Positions 49,146 through 57,512 of a stretch of DNA of 64,000 nt are shown piece by piece. The notes under the pieces are model-generated. The model did no database searches. It had not been told where the DNA came from and saw only the letters and a program-made list of their open reading frames with translations. Numbering within the stretch: position 1 is the stretch's first letter; each line of letters starts with the position of its first letter. Made by a program: the position numbers and the translations under genes. Source of the stretch: Chloroflexota bacterium (GTDB taxonomy: Bacteria > Chloroflexota > Anaerolineae > UBA4142); NCBI GenBank assembly GCA_023381515.1, contig JAMCQI010000110.1, positions 1 through 64,000 of the forward strand, written 5' to 3'.

Positions 49146-50137
49146 CAGTAATGTTCCTTGAACTTGCGGTAGAATTCCAGCGTCCGCGCGAGCCCTTCGC
49201 GCAATTGGACGCGCGGCTGCCAGCCCAGACGGCCGCGAATGAGGCGGTAATCGGCATAATAGTCGCCAATGTCAATCGGCTTGCGGTCCGCCGGAAAGGG
49301 GATGATGCGGTATTCGCCGCCGCAGTTGACCTCGATACACAGTTCGGCCAGGTCGCGCAAGTTGACCGTCTCTTCGCTCCCGAGATTGAAAATGCGGCCG
49401 TTGCTGTCCTCCGTCGTCGCGGCCAGGAGAATCGCGTCGATCACATCCTCGACATAGTTGAAATCTCGAATCTGGTTCCCATCTCCCCAGATTTCAATCG
49501 GCTCGCCGTCCACCAGACGCTTGATCCAAATGCCGAGAAAGGTCTGCCGTGCATCCTTGACGCGCATGCGCGGACCATAGGTATTCGTCAACCGGAGAGA
49601 CAGGCCCCGAATGCCATAGACGTTGTTGTAGAGAATGTGATACCACTCGCCCGCCATCTTGTTGATGCCGTTCACATCCGTCGGGTGGAGGATGTGGCGT
49701 TCGTCCACGGGCAGATAGTCGGGCTTGCCATAGATTTGGCGCGTGCTCGTCAAGACGATCTTGATGCCCCGATTGTTCTTGCGGCACGCTTCCAAAATGG
49801 AGAGCTGGGCGCGGCAGTTGATTTCGAGATCGGTATACGGGTCTTGCATCGAATCGAGGTGCGAATTTTGGCCCGCGAGATTAAAGAGATAATCGCGTCC
49901 CTGGACGAGATGGTCCATCGAATATTCGTCCCGCACGTCCGCAATGTTCACCCGGACGCGCTCCTCGATCCCGTCAATGTTGAACAGATTGCCGCCGTAT
50001 TGAGGAATGAGCGAGTCCACCAGGGTCACATGGGCGCCGAGGTCCACCAAACGCCGCGCCAGGTTCGAGCCGATAAACCCCAGGCCGCCGGTAATAAGGC
50101 AATCGCTCTCTTCAAATGCGGATCGAAAATCAATCAT
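49142..50137 (-). CDS. NAD-dependent sugar epimerase/dehydratase (SDR)
   Basis: 331 residues. Rossmann motif LITGGLGFIGSNLARRL (14-30) and the NADB strand VNIADVRDEYSMDHLVQG. The usual YxxxK appears as DVNGINKMAGEWYH, where Asn replaces the Tyr; this is seen in a subfamily of sugar SDRs whose action is not settled. It precedes DegT in the transcript and probably makes its keto-sugar or epimerised precursor. The PIN gene overlaps its start by 8 bp. Confidence 0.88.
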   Translation of the reverse strand: MIDFRSAFEESDCLITGGLGFIGSNLARRLVDLGAHVTLVDSLIPQYGGNLFNIDGIEERVRVNIADVRDEYSMDHLVQGRDYLFNLAGQNSHLDSMQDPYTDLEINCRAQLSILEACRKNNRGIKIVLTSTRQIYGKPDYLPVDERHILHPTDVNGINKMAGEWYHILYNNVYGIRGLSLRLTNTYGPRMRVKDARQTFLGIWIKRLVDGEPIEIWGDGNQIRDFNYVEDVIDAILLAATTEDSNGRIFNLGSEETVNLRDLAELCIEVNCGGEYRIIPFPADRKPIDIGDYYADYRLIRGRLGWQPRVQLREGLARTLEFYRKFKEHYW

Positions 50138-50588
50138 AGTCTTTTCCAGGAGCGAGCGTGCTCAGCCGCTCGCGGATGGCCAGCATGAATTCCCCAGGTC
50201 GTTGCACGGCAATCCGCTTACCTGTAGGATGATAGTGGCGAATGTTGAAGGTCAACAAATAGGTGCAGCCTTCTCGCAGCGCCGCGACGAGAATGGGCAG
50301 GTCTTCTGTATCGGCTTGCCCCGTATATTGTGTCAGCTCCACCGGTTCCGGGTCTGGTACTAGATGCAGACAGCGACTGACAATCAGCCTCAACTCTGGC
50401 AGCTTGGCCGGCAGCTTTTCGGCCATGTTGCGTTCGACCTCGGTCACCGCTTGCTGCGACGCGACACACTCTATTAAGGTGATTTCCCCCATCTGCAGGA
50501 TTGCGTTGCTGGCGCTGTGCTCGGTTGGCGCCGCCGACCCCGCAAAGATAACGTCCGCATCGAGCAGGACCTTGAGTCTCTGGGCCAT
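50130..50588 (-). CDS. PIN-domain toxin (VapC-like)
   Basis: 152 residues. Metal-binding acidic residues are in KVLLDADVIFAG, the Glu in VTEVERNMAEK, and the Asp pair in ADTEDLPILVAALREGC with the later LTFNIRHYHP. These are typical for PIN ribonucleases of toxin-antitoxin pairs. It follows the AbrB-like gene by 1 bp and overlaps the epimerase gene, so a toxin-antitoxin unit is embedded in the glycan locus. Confidence 0.85.
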   Translation of the reverse strand: MAQRLKVLLDADVIFAGSAAPTEHSASNAILQMGEITLIECVASQQAVTEVERNMAEKLPAKLPELRLIVSRCLHLVPDPEPVELTQYTGQADTEDLPILVAALREGCTYLLTFNIRHYHPTGKRIAVQRPGEFMLAIRERLSTLAPGKDYD

Positions 50589-50589
50589 T

Positions 50590-50856
50590 CTAGCCGCTGT
50601 ACTTTTCTTTATAGTATCGCTCGCGCTGTTCTCGTAACCCCTCGAGCAGTTCTTGCACAGTCAATCCGGCTTCCAAACGGGCCTTTTCAATCTCACGCGC
50701 CAATTCCGGCACCATGGGAACCATCGGCGTCAAGACGAAAATACCATCCAAGTCGATTACCCGAAAGGTATCGCCCTCTTTAATTCCATACTTGGCTCTC
50801 AGGTCAGCCGGTAATGTCACAGTTCCGCGCTGCCGCACTTGTACTGTATCCATCAC
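50590..50856 (-). CDS. AbrB-type antitoxin
   Basis: 88 residues. DTVQVRQRGTVTLPADLRAKYGIKEGD is the SpoVT/AbrB swapped-hairpin DNA-binding fold; the C-terminal helix (LAREIEKARLEAGLTVQELL) would bind the PIN toxin. GTG/ATG are both near 50856. Its promoter is TTGTCT-17-TATACT at 50926-50898. Confidence 0.85.
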   Translation of the reverse strand: MMDTVQVRQRGTVTLPADLRAKYGIKEGDTFRVIDLDGIFVLTPMVPMVPELAREIEKARLEAGLTVQELLEGLREQRERYYKEKYSG

Positions 50857-50897
50857 TCTTTCCTGTATTTCTGCGTATGCAGATTTTCTGCCTAATC

Positions 50898-50926
50898 AGT
50901 ATACCACAGTCCTCTACAGGAGACAA
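50898..50926 (-). promoter_or_regulatory. Promoter of the AbrB/PIN unit
   Basis: On the minus strand TTGTCT (50926-50921), 17 bp, TATACT (50903-50898). Two GCAGAAA words lie between the -10 box and the start codon and may be AbrB-binding half-sites. Confidence 0.65.
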
Positions 50927-50927
50927 G

Positions 50928-51367
50928 CGATTCAAGAATGGCGTGCCGGCAAAGCAATTCTCCACGATCACGTGCTCGCGCCCGAATCGCGCCGCCACCG
51001 CTCGAACGTCCCGGATCATACACTCGGCCAGGAACTCGATGTGGTCAGGAGCAGCTGTATCCACCGGAATATTGGGGTGGTCCTCGCAGGTCGGAACGAG
51101 ATGCAGGTTGACCGCAGGAGTCCCGGTCTCGTCGATAAGTGTCTCTATCCTCATCCAGTCAGGCGCCTGCCGCGCCTGCGTATCGACCGCGTCGCCGCCC
51201 CCGCGGCCGACGCGCAGCGAAAAATGAACATACGTCGGATGCAGTGCCTGCTCCTATGCGATAATGTCCGGCCACGGTGGACATTTGAAATAGTCGAATT
51301 CAATCTGTCCGCTCGCCAACAAGGCCCTGCTGGCACGCGAGTACTGGGCGGCAAACTTCAAATCCAT
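50928..51367 (-). pseudogene. DUF692-like gene, truncated with an in-frame stop
   Basis: From ATG 51367 the frame reads MDLKFAAQYSRASRALLASG, then FDYFKCPPWPDIIA, a TAG near 51261-51263, and the same frame continues with EQALHPTYVHFSLRVGRGGG, GTPAVNLHLVPTCEDHPNIP, DHIEFLAECMIRDVRAVAAR and REHVIVENCF. The pattern resembles N-terminal halves of DUF692 (MbnB/TglH-like) iron enzymes. The C-terminal half is missing; the AbrB promoter follows directly. Confidence 0.55.
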
Positions 51368-51445
51368 ATCACCGGTCGCGTCCCTCGCCACCGACGCCCA
51401 CAAGGGGCTATGCTACACAAGCTCTCCGCCTTCCGCCTTCTGTTC

Positions 51446-52222
51446 TCATCGGCTCATTGGCCGGTTGGCTAATTGGCTCATTGAACCGCGCTTGGGCCCA
51501 TACTCGCGCACCGCTTCTTTCTTGACGACCAGCCGCCACCACCAGTGGAAGACGGCGAGGAGCGTCCTCCCTACCCGCGGCAGGTTAAAGAACTGGGACT
51601 GGCCATATTGCCGGTAATAGTGGCGCACGGGCACCTCCGCCATCTGATAGCCGGCATCCTGGATCTTTTTCATCATCTCGAACGTGATCGTTCCCGTGTC
51701 CGACTCGAGCTGGACCACGTCGAAAATCGCCCGCCGCATCAGCCGGAAATCACAGTCCACGTCCTTCAGCTTGAGCCCAAACAGCCATTTGATGAAATAT
51801 TGGTAGAGAAGCCCGATAATGATGCGATGGCCCGGATCGCGCCGCTTGATCTTGTAGCCGTTAATGAGGTCGACATCATCCGACATGCGCGCGACCAGCG
51901 TCTTTAGTTCTCGCGCATCATACTGCGCGTCTCCGTCCGTATAAAAGATCCATTCCTTGGTCGCAGCGGCAAAGCCTGCCCGCAGCGCGCCCCCATAGCC
52001 CGTGTTCGATTCGTGATGAACGATGCGAATACTGTGCGGCAGGATGCACTCTAGCTCCTGCAGAATCAAGAGGGAATCATCGCCGCTCCCGTCGTTCACG
52101 ACGATGATTTCGAAATCATCCGTGATCTCGCGCGCGGTCTGGAGCGCGCGAATGACCATCGCGGCAATCGTACCTGCATCGTTGTAGCAAGGGAAAAAGA
52201 TGCTGATGCTCGGTCTCGGCAT
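51446..52222 (-). CDS. Family 2 glycosyltransferase (DPM1-like)
   Basis: 258 residues. The GT-A fold is shown by ISIFFPCYNDAGTI, IIVVNDGSGDDSLLIL and the DxD in FYTDGDAQYDA. There is no C-terminal membrane domain. Dolichyl/undecaprenyl-phosphate sugar synthases have this layout and could supply the lipid-linked sugar used by the neighbouring GT39 enzymes. Its last 10 residues (SQLANRPMSR) are encoded by a 'gccaat' quasi-repeat that also spans the intergenic end. Confidence 0.9.
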   Translation of the reverse strand: MPRPSISIFFPCYNDAGTIAAMVIRALQTAREITDDFEIIVVNDGSGDDSLLILQELECILPHSIRIVHHESNTGYGGALRAGFAAATKEWIFYTDGDAQYDARELKTLVARMSDDVDLINGYKIKRRDPGHRIIIGLLYQYFIKWLFGLKLKDVDCDFRLMRRAIFDVVQLESDTGTITFEMMKKIQDAGYQMAEVPVRHYYRQYGQSQFFNLPRVGRTLLAVFHWWWRLVVKKEAVREYGPKRGSMSQLANRPMSR

Positions 52223-52303
52223 AGGAACTCTCGGTCAGACTTCCGAAGTTTTGCGCCAACTTCGTTGGCGAGGAAACTTCGGAAGTCTGGTCTAGTCTGG
52301 TCT

Positions 52304-55288
52304 CTACGGTTTGACGGTCACCGCAGTCTTTAGAATCACATGGTCGCCGGCGGGGACGCCGTTCTCATCCAGAACCGGGAGCCGTGCGAACGCGGGGTCT
52401 TTGGCGTCGTACCAGCCAATCTCGATATGATACTCACCCGCCGGCACGTCGGCCTTGAGCGCCAGGTCGAAGGTATCTGTCAGGTATTCATTCGCCACCC
52501 AGCCGGTCGTCGGCCGCGTGCCGCCCAGCGGCTCGGCGTCCTTTTGCGCGACCACATTATTGTCCTTATCCAGCAAATGCACAAAAATCGTGTACGGCTT
52601 GTCAGTCTTGCCGCGCGCTTGCCAGACCAGCGTCGCCTTGAGCGTTTCGCCCGGCTTGACCGTCGTCGCGGACAGGTTATAGCCGGCGAGGCTGATCGCA
52701 CTGCCGAACGAGGCTTGCTGCGTAAACGACATATTCGGCCGGACAAAGACGCTGTCGGTCTTTTCGATCGTGAACGGCGCGAGGTCGGGCAGCCTGGTCC
52801 CATCGCTCAACTGCAGGCCGAGGCTGATCGTCCCGGCCTTGGCAGTCGCCGGTATCGACACTGCATATTGTCCGCGCACGATTTCGCCCGCACGCCAGTG
52901 CGAGGTGGGATACTGTTCGTTCGCCAACGGCAGCGGATCGCTCAGGGTATCGCCAAAGGCTACCCGGAAGGTGTAATCCTGTGCCGGCGCGGTCTCCGCA
53001 CGCCAGAAGAGAGTCAGCGGAATCGATTCGCCCGCGCTGGCCTTGTCGCGACCAAGCTGGTAGCCGAGGAGCGTGAACGCCCCCAGCGGCGCGCTCACAC
53101 TGTTCTGAATGTTCAGCGCCGCGTAGGATGCCGGTTTCGCCGCAGGGAGGACGGGAATGGGACCGAGCTTGACTGATTTACCGAGCGGCGCGCCGCTCGG
53201 CGCAAGGACGTCCAACCCGCTCTGGTCGGCGCCCGTGTACACGGTCAATTGCACAAAATAGTCGCCCGCAGGGGCGCCGGCGAGGAGCGGCACCGTGTAG
53301 GACCCAAAGAGCTTTTCGCCCTTTTTCCAACGCGAGGTCGGATAATTGTATCCGGCCGGACGGCGGTCTTGCTTGCCCCAGAGATTGCCTGCGGCGTCCT
53401 GCACCCGCAGCGCCACCTGGTAATCGGACCCCGGCATCCCAAGCGCCGGCTCCAGCGCTTCCCAGTAGAGATTAAAGGAGATGCCCTGGTCCGCCGTCGT
53501 GGGTTGAGGCGCATCAAACCCGAGCAACTGGACCTCGTTCTTGAAATTGGCCGGGCGTACGACCCGCGGCTCGGGTTCGGGGGAGAATTTGGCATTCGGC
53601 GTGAGCGTCCAGTGCCGCAGTTTCACTTGCCAAAAGCTCGCGTCGACCTTTTGCTCCTGGCCGCGCGAGGAAAGGAGGAGCGGCACAAAGCCGTTCGGGT
53701 CCACCACCTCATCCTGCCAGAGGACGACCCACACCCCCTTTTTGCCCGCAACCGTCTCGTTCAGAATATTCGCCGTGTCATAGCCGAGGACATGGTCGGT
53801 ATTGAGGGTCGGATCGTCCGGCAGGCGAACTTGCGGCGCATCCCCGTGGTAATAGTAATCGAGCGCGGGAAAGAGATGCCCACTCGTCATAATGATCGCC
53901 TCGCCCGGCGCCAGATGGTCGTCCAGATAGCGGGCCACGCCGCGGAAATCCGCCTTGGTAAAGGCGGGATCAAAGTAGGCGTTGTTGTCCGCATAGGCAG
54001 AAGTGCCAAGTAAAAAGGCAAAAGCCACAAGCAAGGCGAGGCTCGCGAGAGCCCGCGTGACGATGCCCTTGGACCGTGCGAGCGCAAGCAGGCTCGCCAA
54101 GCCGGCGCCGAGCAGCAGGAACAGCCCCGGCGACGCAATCATCAAATAGCGCGCATTGAATTTGGGATTGCGATAGAACAACACGAGCAGCAGTGCCAGC
54201 GGAATCACAAGATAGAGGACAGCAAAGGCCGCTCCTAGTCGCCTGCGCGCCCTATCGCCTGACTCTAAATCTGAAATCTCGGAGCGAAGTCGAAGATCCC
54301 CGAAGTGAAACGGAGGGGGCGGAGACCCCGCGGGCTTTGCGGGGTTAAATCTGACATCATAAATCGCAAACGCCGCGATTCCCACAACCAGCACCACGAT
54401 CCATCCCACCGCAATCCACTGCGCCTGCGCCTCCAGCACCGATTCGCCCATCGTGAAATTGATAAAAATGTGCCTTACGGCTTCGTCCAATTTGAGCGCG
54501 CCCTGCCAGTAGCTCGCGTCCTGCCCGAGCCGCTCGACCATGAACGGCGCCCAGGGCAAAAAGGCGGCGAGGATGGCAATCAAAGAGAGGACAAGTGGTT
54601 TGACGTAAAACGTGATGCGTGATACGTCCCATTGGGATGCTTCGCGATGAGACGTTATCCTTGGGAGACTCTGCTCTGTCGCAGGCGCCGAAGGGTGAGC
54701 TCGGAACACGGCAAACAGCGCGAAAACGAGCTGAAACGCGATGACGACAAAGGCGAAATAGTGAGTATACGCGGCTCCGATGTTCGCGAGGGCGAACACG
54801 ACCCACCACGCGCGCACTGAGGAGGCGTTCCCGCCTTGCGGCTCCAGCGCCCTCAAGAGTGAATAACTCGACAGAAGCAAGAGGAACGTGATCAGCGTAT
54901 ACATCCGCGCCTCTTGCGAATACCAGAGGTAAAGCGGGGAGAGCACGCCGAGCAAAGCGGCCGCGAGCGCGGACCAGGCGCCAAAGAGCCGCCGGCCCGT
55001 GGCATACAAGAGAGGAATCGTCAGTACGCCAAAGAATAGGGAGAGGGCGCGCACGGCAAATTCACTATCGCCGGCAAGCGCCATCCAGAAATGGAGCAGA
55101 TAGTAATAGAGCGGTGGTTGGATATCGGCGGCCGTACGCGCGGTAATGTCGGCGAGACTGAAATGCGCGAGGTAAACGCTGAACGCTTCGTCGTACCAGA
55201 GGCTTTGATATTCTAGGCGAAAAACGCGCAGCGCAAACGCGCCGAGGCAAAGGATCGAGAGTGCAAGCGACCAGGGTACGCGGCGCAA
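52304..55288 (-). CDS. Large GT39-type glycosyltransferase with three or four C-terminal beta-sandwich modules
   Basis: 994 residues. The membrane part has SLWYDEAFSVYLAHFSL (catalytic Asp-Glu) and DIQPPLYYYLLHFWMAL, then many TM segments to about residue 440. The C-terminal 540 residues hold repeated modules with 'GxSIPLTLFWRAE...YTFRVAF' and 'GETLKATLVWQARG...YTIFVHLLD'. These modules also occur, shorter, in the GT39 enzyme at 45.3 kb. It transfers sugars outside the membrane by family knowledge. Confidence 0.87.
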   Translation of the reverse strand: MRRVPWSLALSILCLGAFALRVFRLEYQSLWYDEAFSVYLAHFSLADITARTAADIQPPLYYYLLHFWMALAGDSEFAVRALSLFFGVLTIPLLYATGRRLFGAWSALAAALLGVLSPLYLWYSQEARMYTLITFLLLLSSYSLLRALEPQGGNASSVRAWWVVFALANIGAAYTHYFAFVVIAFQLVFALFAVFRAHPSAPATEQSLPRITSHREASQWDVSRITFYVKPLVLSLIAILAAFLPWAPFMVERLGQDASYWQGALKLDEAVRHIFINFTMGESVLEAQAQWIAVGWIVVLVVGIAAFAIYDVRFNPAKPAGSPPPPFHFGDLRLRSEISDLESGDRARRRLGAAFAVLYLVIPLALLLVLFYRNPKFNARYLMIASPGLFLLLGAGLASLLALARSKGIVTRALASLALLVAFAFLLGTSAYADNNAYFDPAFTKADFRGVARYLDDHLAPGEAIIMTSGHLFPALDYYYHGDAPQVRLPDDPTLNTDHVLGYDTANILNETVAGKKGVWVVLWQDEVVDPNGFVPLLLSSRGQEQKVDASFWQVKLRHWTLTPNAKFSPEPEPRVVRPANFKNEVQLLGFDAPQPTTADQGISFNLYWEALEPALGMPGSDYQVALRVQDAAGNLWGKQDRRPAGYNYPTSRWKKGEKLFGSYTVPLLAGAPAGDYFVQLTVYTGADQSGLDVLAPSGAPLGKSVKLGPIPVLPAAKPASYAALNIQNSVSAPLGAFTLLGYQLGRDKASAGESIPLTLFWRAETAPAQDYTFRVAFGDTLSDPLPLANEQYPTSHWRAGEIVRGQYAVSIPATAKAGTISLGLQLSDGTRLPDLAPFTIEKTDSVFVRPNMSFTQQASFGSAISLAGYNLSATTVKPGETLKATLVWQARGKTDKPYTIFVHLLDKDNNVVAQKDAEPLGGTRPTTGWVANEYLTDTFDLALKADVPAGEYHIEIGWYDAKDPAFARLPVLDENGVPAGDHVILKTAVTVKP

Positions 55289-55482
55289 TCATCCACTCCG
55301 TGGCGGGATGACCAGCATCTTAGCACAGATGCCCCAGACGGCAAAATCTCTGCCTTCGCCCCTCACCCCTAACCCCCGCTCCCGAATGGGGAGCAGGGGA
55401 CAGTTACGTGGGAGGGAGACGGTGGGAAAGCCACCGTCTCCCTCCCACATCAAAGATCCTGCCTCTCCGCTTTGCCGGGAAA
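55289..55482. other. Divergent intergenic region with a strong hairpin
   Basis: Upstream of the GT39 start the stretch carries 'cccctcacccctaacccccgc' C-rich words and a perfect 18-bp-arm hairpin (55408-55448). No second gene is seen. Confidence 0.5.
55408..55448. terminator. Strong hairpin with 18-bp perfect arms
   Basis: Arms GTGGGAGGGAGACGGTGG (55408-55425) and its exact complement (55431-55448) enclose a 5-base loop. No U-tract follows on either strand, so it may act as RNA structure, binding site or repeat rather than as a classic terminator. Confidence 0.55.
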
Positions 55483-55510
55483 TTGACTCTACTTGATTTC
55501 TTGTTATACT
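55483..55510 (+). promoter_or_regulatory. Promoter of the small membrane protein at 55550
   Basis: TTGACT (55483-55488), 16-bp spacer, TATACT (55505-55510), then AAAGGAG before the ATG at 55550. Confidence 0.75.
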
Positions 55511-55549
55511 GATTAATGTACGCACTTGCTACTTCAAAGGAGAAGTAGA

Positions 55550-55936
55550 ATGACAAAGAATCCATACAAGGGCCTCAAAATCCTGGTCCTGTTCCTGGTC
55601 GGCGCCGGCCTCTTTTGCGGCATCGCCGGCATCGGAGCCGGTGTCTGGCTCATGCAATACGAGAGTCGATCGATGAGCCAACTCCCTCAGGGGATGCCCG
55701 CGGACGCCGAGATGTATGGGTTTTTTCTTGGCGCCATTCTGATCGCCCTCGGCGCCCTCGTCGGAGTGGGCCTGCTGCTGAACAGCGGGTTGCTCGCCGT
55801 CTTGCGCCATTTTCTACGGGCCGACCGACTGAGCAAGCTGCAAGCTTTTGCGATTTGGTTCCTCCTGGCCGTCGCCCTGCCCCTGGCCGTCGTTCTGGCA
55901 GGATTCCTGGGCCTCCGCCTGCTCTACACCTCCTGA
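55550..55936 (+). CDS. Membrane protein with three hydrophobic segments
   Basis: 128 residues from ATG 55550 (AAAGGAGAAGTAGA upstream). Membrane segments LKILVLFLVGAGLFCGIAGIG, GFFLGAILIALGALVGVGLLL and AIWFLLAVALPLAVVLAGFLG. No family is recognised. It overlaps the convergent nucleotidyltransferase gene by 13 bp at its 3' end. Confidence 0.7.
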   Translation: MTKNPYKGLKILVLFLVGAGLFCGIAGIGAGVWLMQYESRSMSQLPQGMPADAEMYGFFLGAILIALGALVGVGLLLNSGLLAVLRHFLRADRLSKLQAFAIWFLLAVALPLAVVLAGFLGLRLLYTS

Positions 55937-56787
55937 TGGGAATCTCTTTCCTTTTGGTCGCGGTAATGCGCCATCTCCACGTCCATAAAATCCAGGATGT
56001 ATCCTATCAGGCTCTCGTCGAGAGCCACCTCATAGTATTCCGCTTTTCGCCGCGATAACTCGACGAGCAGGTCAATGCTCGTCTTGTAGCTCAGAGCCAC
56101 GTCCAGTTGAGCCTCCGGCGGGCGAATGATATTGACGATCTTTTTCACTTCCGGGTCTAGATCGTCGTAAAGGCGCTTGATCTCTCCGCTCCCCAGGCCT
56201 CGCTTGAGTGTTTCCGGCTCCCAGCCATAGTGCTTTTCGTAGAGCATCACAAGCGCGAGGTTCGAGATGCTCTGCCAGCGCCGGTACATGTCGATATCCT
56301 GGCGGAACAGACATTTGGTGAAACGGGCGACGGAAAATAGCGCATCCGTCAGCTTGTAGCGGACGTCCCGCTTTATTTCGACTGCCTCCAGCCTCGAGCA
56401 ACTCTCCCTGTGCTTTTGCGCGTCGCTATAGACCACCTGAATAGGAGCACCGACGGGCCAGGCGATGTTGCTTTCGTCGCTGATCGTGAAATCCACCTTT
56501 TGGTACGGGCTGTAATCCTGGAGCAGGATCATCTCGCTGTAGCTGTGAAGCGACCCCGCCAGGCAGAATGTTGCCTTCACCGACGAGATCGATTCAAACA
56601 GATCGAGGTAACTGGCCTTGGTCCTCGCCAGATCATTCGTGCAGACCACCACGTCGATGTCGGAGTAGGGATCGCTGCATTTCTCCGCCTCCCGTCCGAA
56701 CAGGTGAATGTGATAGACCTCTGCCTGCGCGCCAAAGGTGGCGATGACCTTATCCCGCAACTCCTCTCTCGTCTTGTATGTCTTCAT
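55924..56787 (-). CDS. Nucleotidyltransferase-domain protein with helical C-terminus
   Basis: 287 residues from ATG 56787. The NTase core is VYHIHLFGREAEKCSDPYSDIDVVVC, where the usual GS is GR but the Asp pair is kept, and a third Asp occurs in QKVDFTISDE. The second half is a helical domain with a HEPN-like look (KYKLTDALFSVARFTKCLFRQD, MYRRW). Kanamycin-nucleotidyltransferase-like proteins have this build; the substrate is unknown. Confidence 0.78.
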   Translation of the reverse strand: MKTYKTREELRDKVIATFGAQAEVYHIHLFGREAEKCSDPYSDIDVVVCTNDLARTKASYLDLFESISSVKATFCLAGSLHSYSEMILLQDYSPYQKVDFTISDESNIAWPVGAPIQVVYSDAQKHRESCSRLEAVEIKRDVRYKLTDALFSVARFTKCLFRQDIDMYRRWQSISNLALVMLYEKHYGWEPETLKRGLGSGEIKRLYDDLDPEVKKIVNIIRPPEAQLDVALSYKTSIDLLVELSRRKAEYYEVALDESLIGYILDFMDVEMAHYRDQKERDSHQEV

Positions 56788-56867
56788 GACCTGGCTTTCC
56801 TCGCAAGGTTGCATGGGTTGGAGTGAGGCGGATGACCAGGCGCTCGGTTTGAATCCGGGAGGTGGGA

Positions 56868-57005
56868 CCGCTCGATCCAGCTCTGGAAATTCGCGCCCGC
56901 GACGACGCAGACCTCGTGCCCCGCCTGCCGCAATCCTCGGCCCAGCGCGAGCAGCGGCTGGACATCGCCGCGTGTGCCGAAAGCGATGATCGCAATGTTC
57001 ACCAT
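56868..57005 (-). pseudogene. N-terminal remnant of a family-1 (UGT/MGT-type) glycosyltransferase
   Basis: From ATG 57005 the frame reads MVNIAIIAFGTRGDVQPLLA and LGRGLRQAGHEVCVVAGANF, the unmistakable start of sterol/macrolide glycosyltransferases. Homology ends after about 46 codons at 56868. The remaining 350 residues are missing. Confidence 0.75.
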
Positions 57006-57255
57006 GTCCTCCAGGTGGCCGTCCCGAACTCTCCCCTCAAACCATCGGCTGTGAAACGCATGCGCAATAGAGCCATGACGCTGTTGTCAGGATGAGCATT
57101 GGCCGTTCTCTATTTTCGCCTCGTACGCTCGAAGAACGCTCAACCAGCCTCAACCGGAATCCAGGTCCAGCCACGATCACGCATGTTTCACGCAAGCAAA
57201 GATGATGTCGTCTTGTCCCCCGCAACTAGGTTGCTCATGGACCTGAAAACCGGTT
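57006..57255. other. Gap with scattered coding debris
   Basis: On the minus strand short stretches such as DIIFACVKHA and WLSVLRAYEAKIENGQ read like tails of broken genes, separated by stops. None is long enough to name. Confidence 0.35.
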
Positions 57256-57399
57256 CTAGCGAGGGCCCTCCCCGGCTTGAAAATCGGCATAGCCGCCTCC
57301 CTCTTTGCCCCATAGAACCTGGAATCCTATCGCGTCACGATAGAACCGAAAGCACGCATCAAAATCGGCCACGAGTAATCGCACATGGGTCAGCCGCAT
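57256..57399 (-). pseudogene. VOC/glyoxalase-family N-terminal remnant
   Basis: From ATG 57399, with AAGGAGGGAGC upstream, the frame gives MRLTHVRLLVADFDACFRFY, RDAIGFQVLWGKEGGGYADF and stops at TAG after 47 codons. This is the first beta-alpha-beta unit of VOC proteins, which need about 120 residues. Confidence 0.65.
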
Positions 57400-57512
57400 G
57401 AGCTCCCTCCTTACTTCTCGCCCTGAATTATCATCATTCCCTCGTGCAATGCCAATCTCACGTTGGACGACGAGAGTAGCGGGTGATTGACCAAGGCGCG
57501 ACGCGCAGCTTG

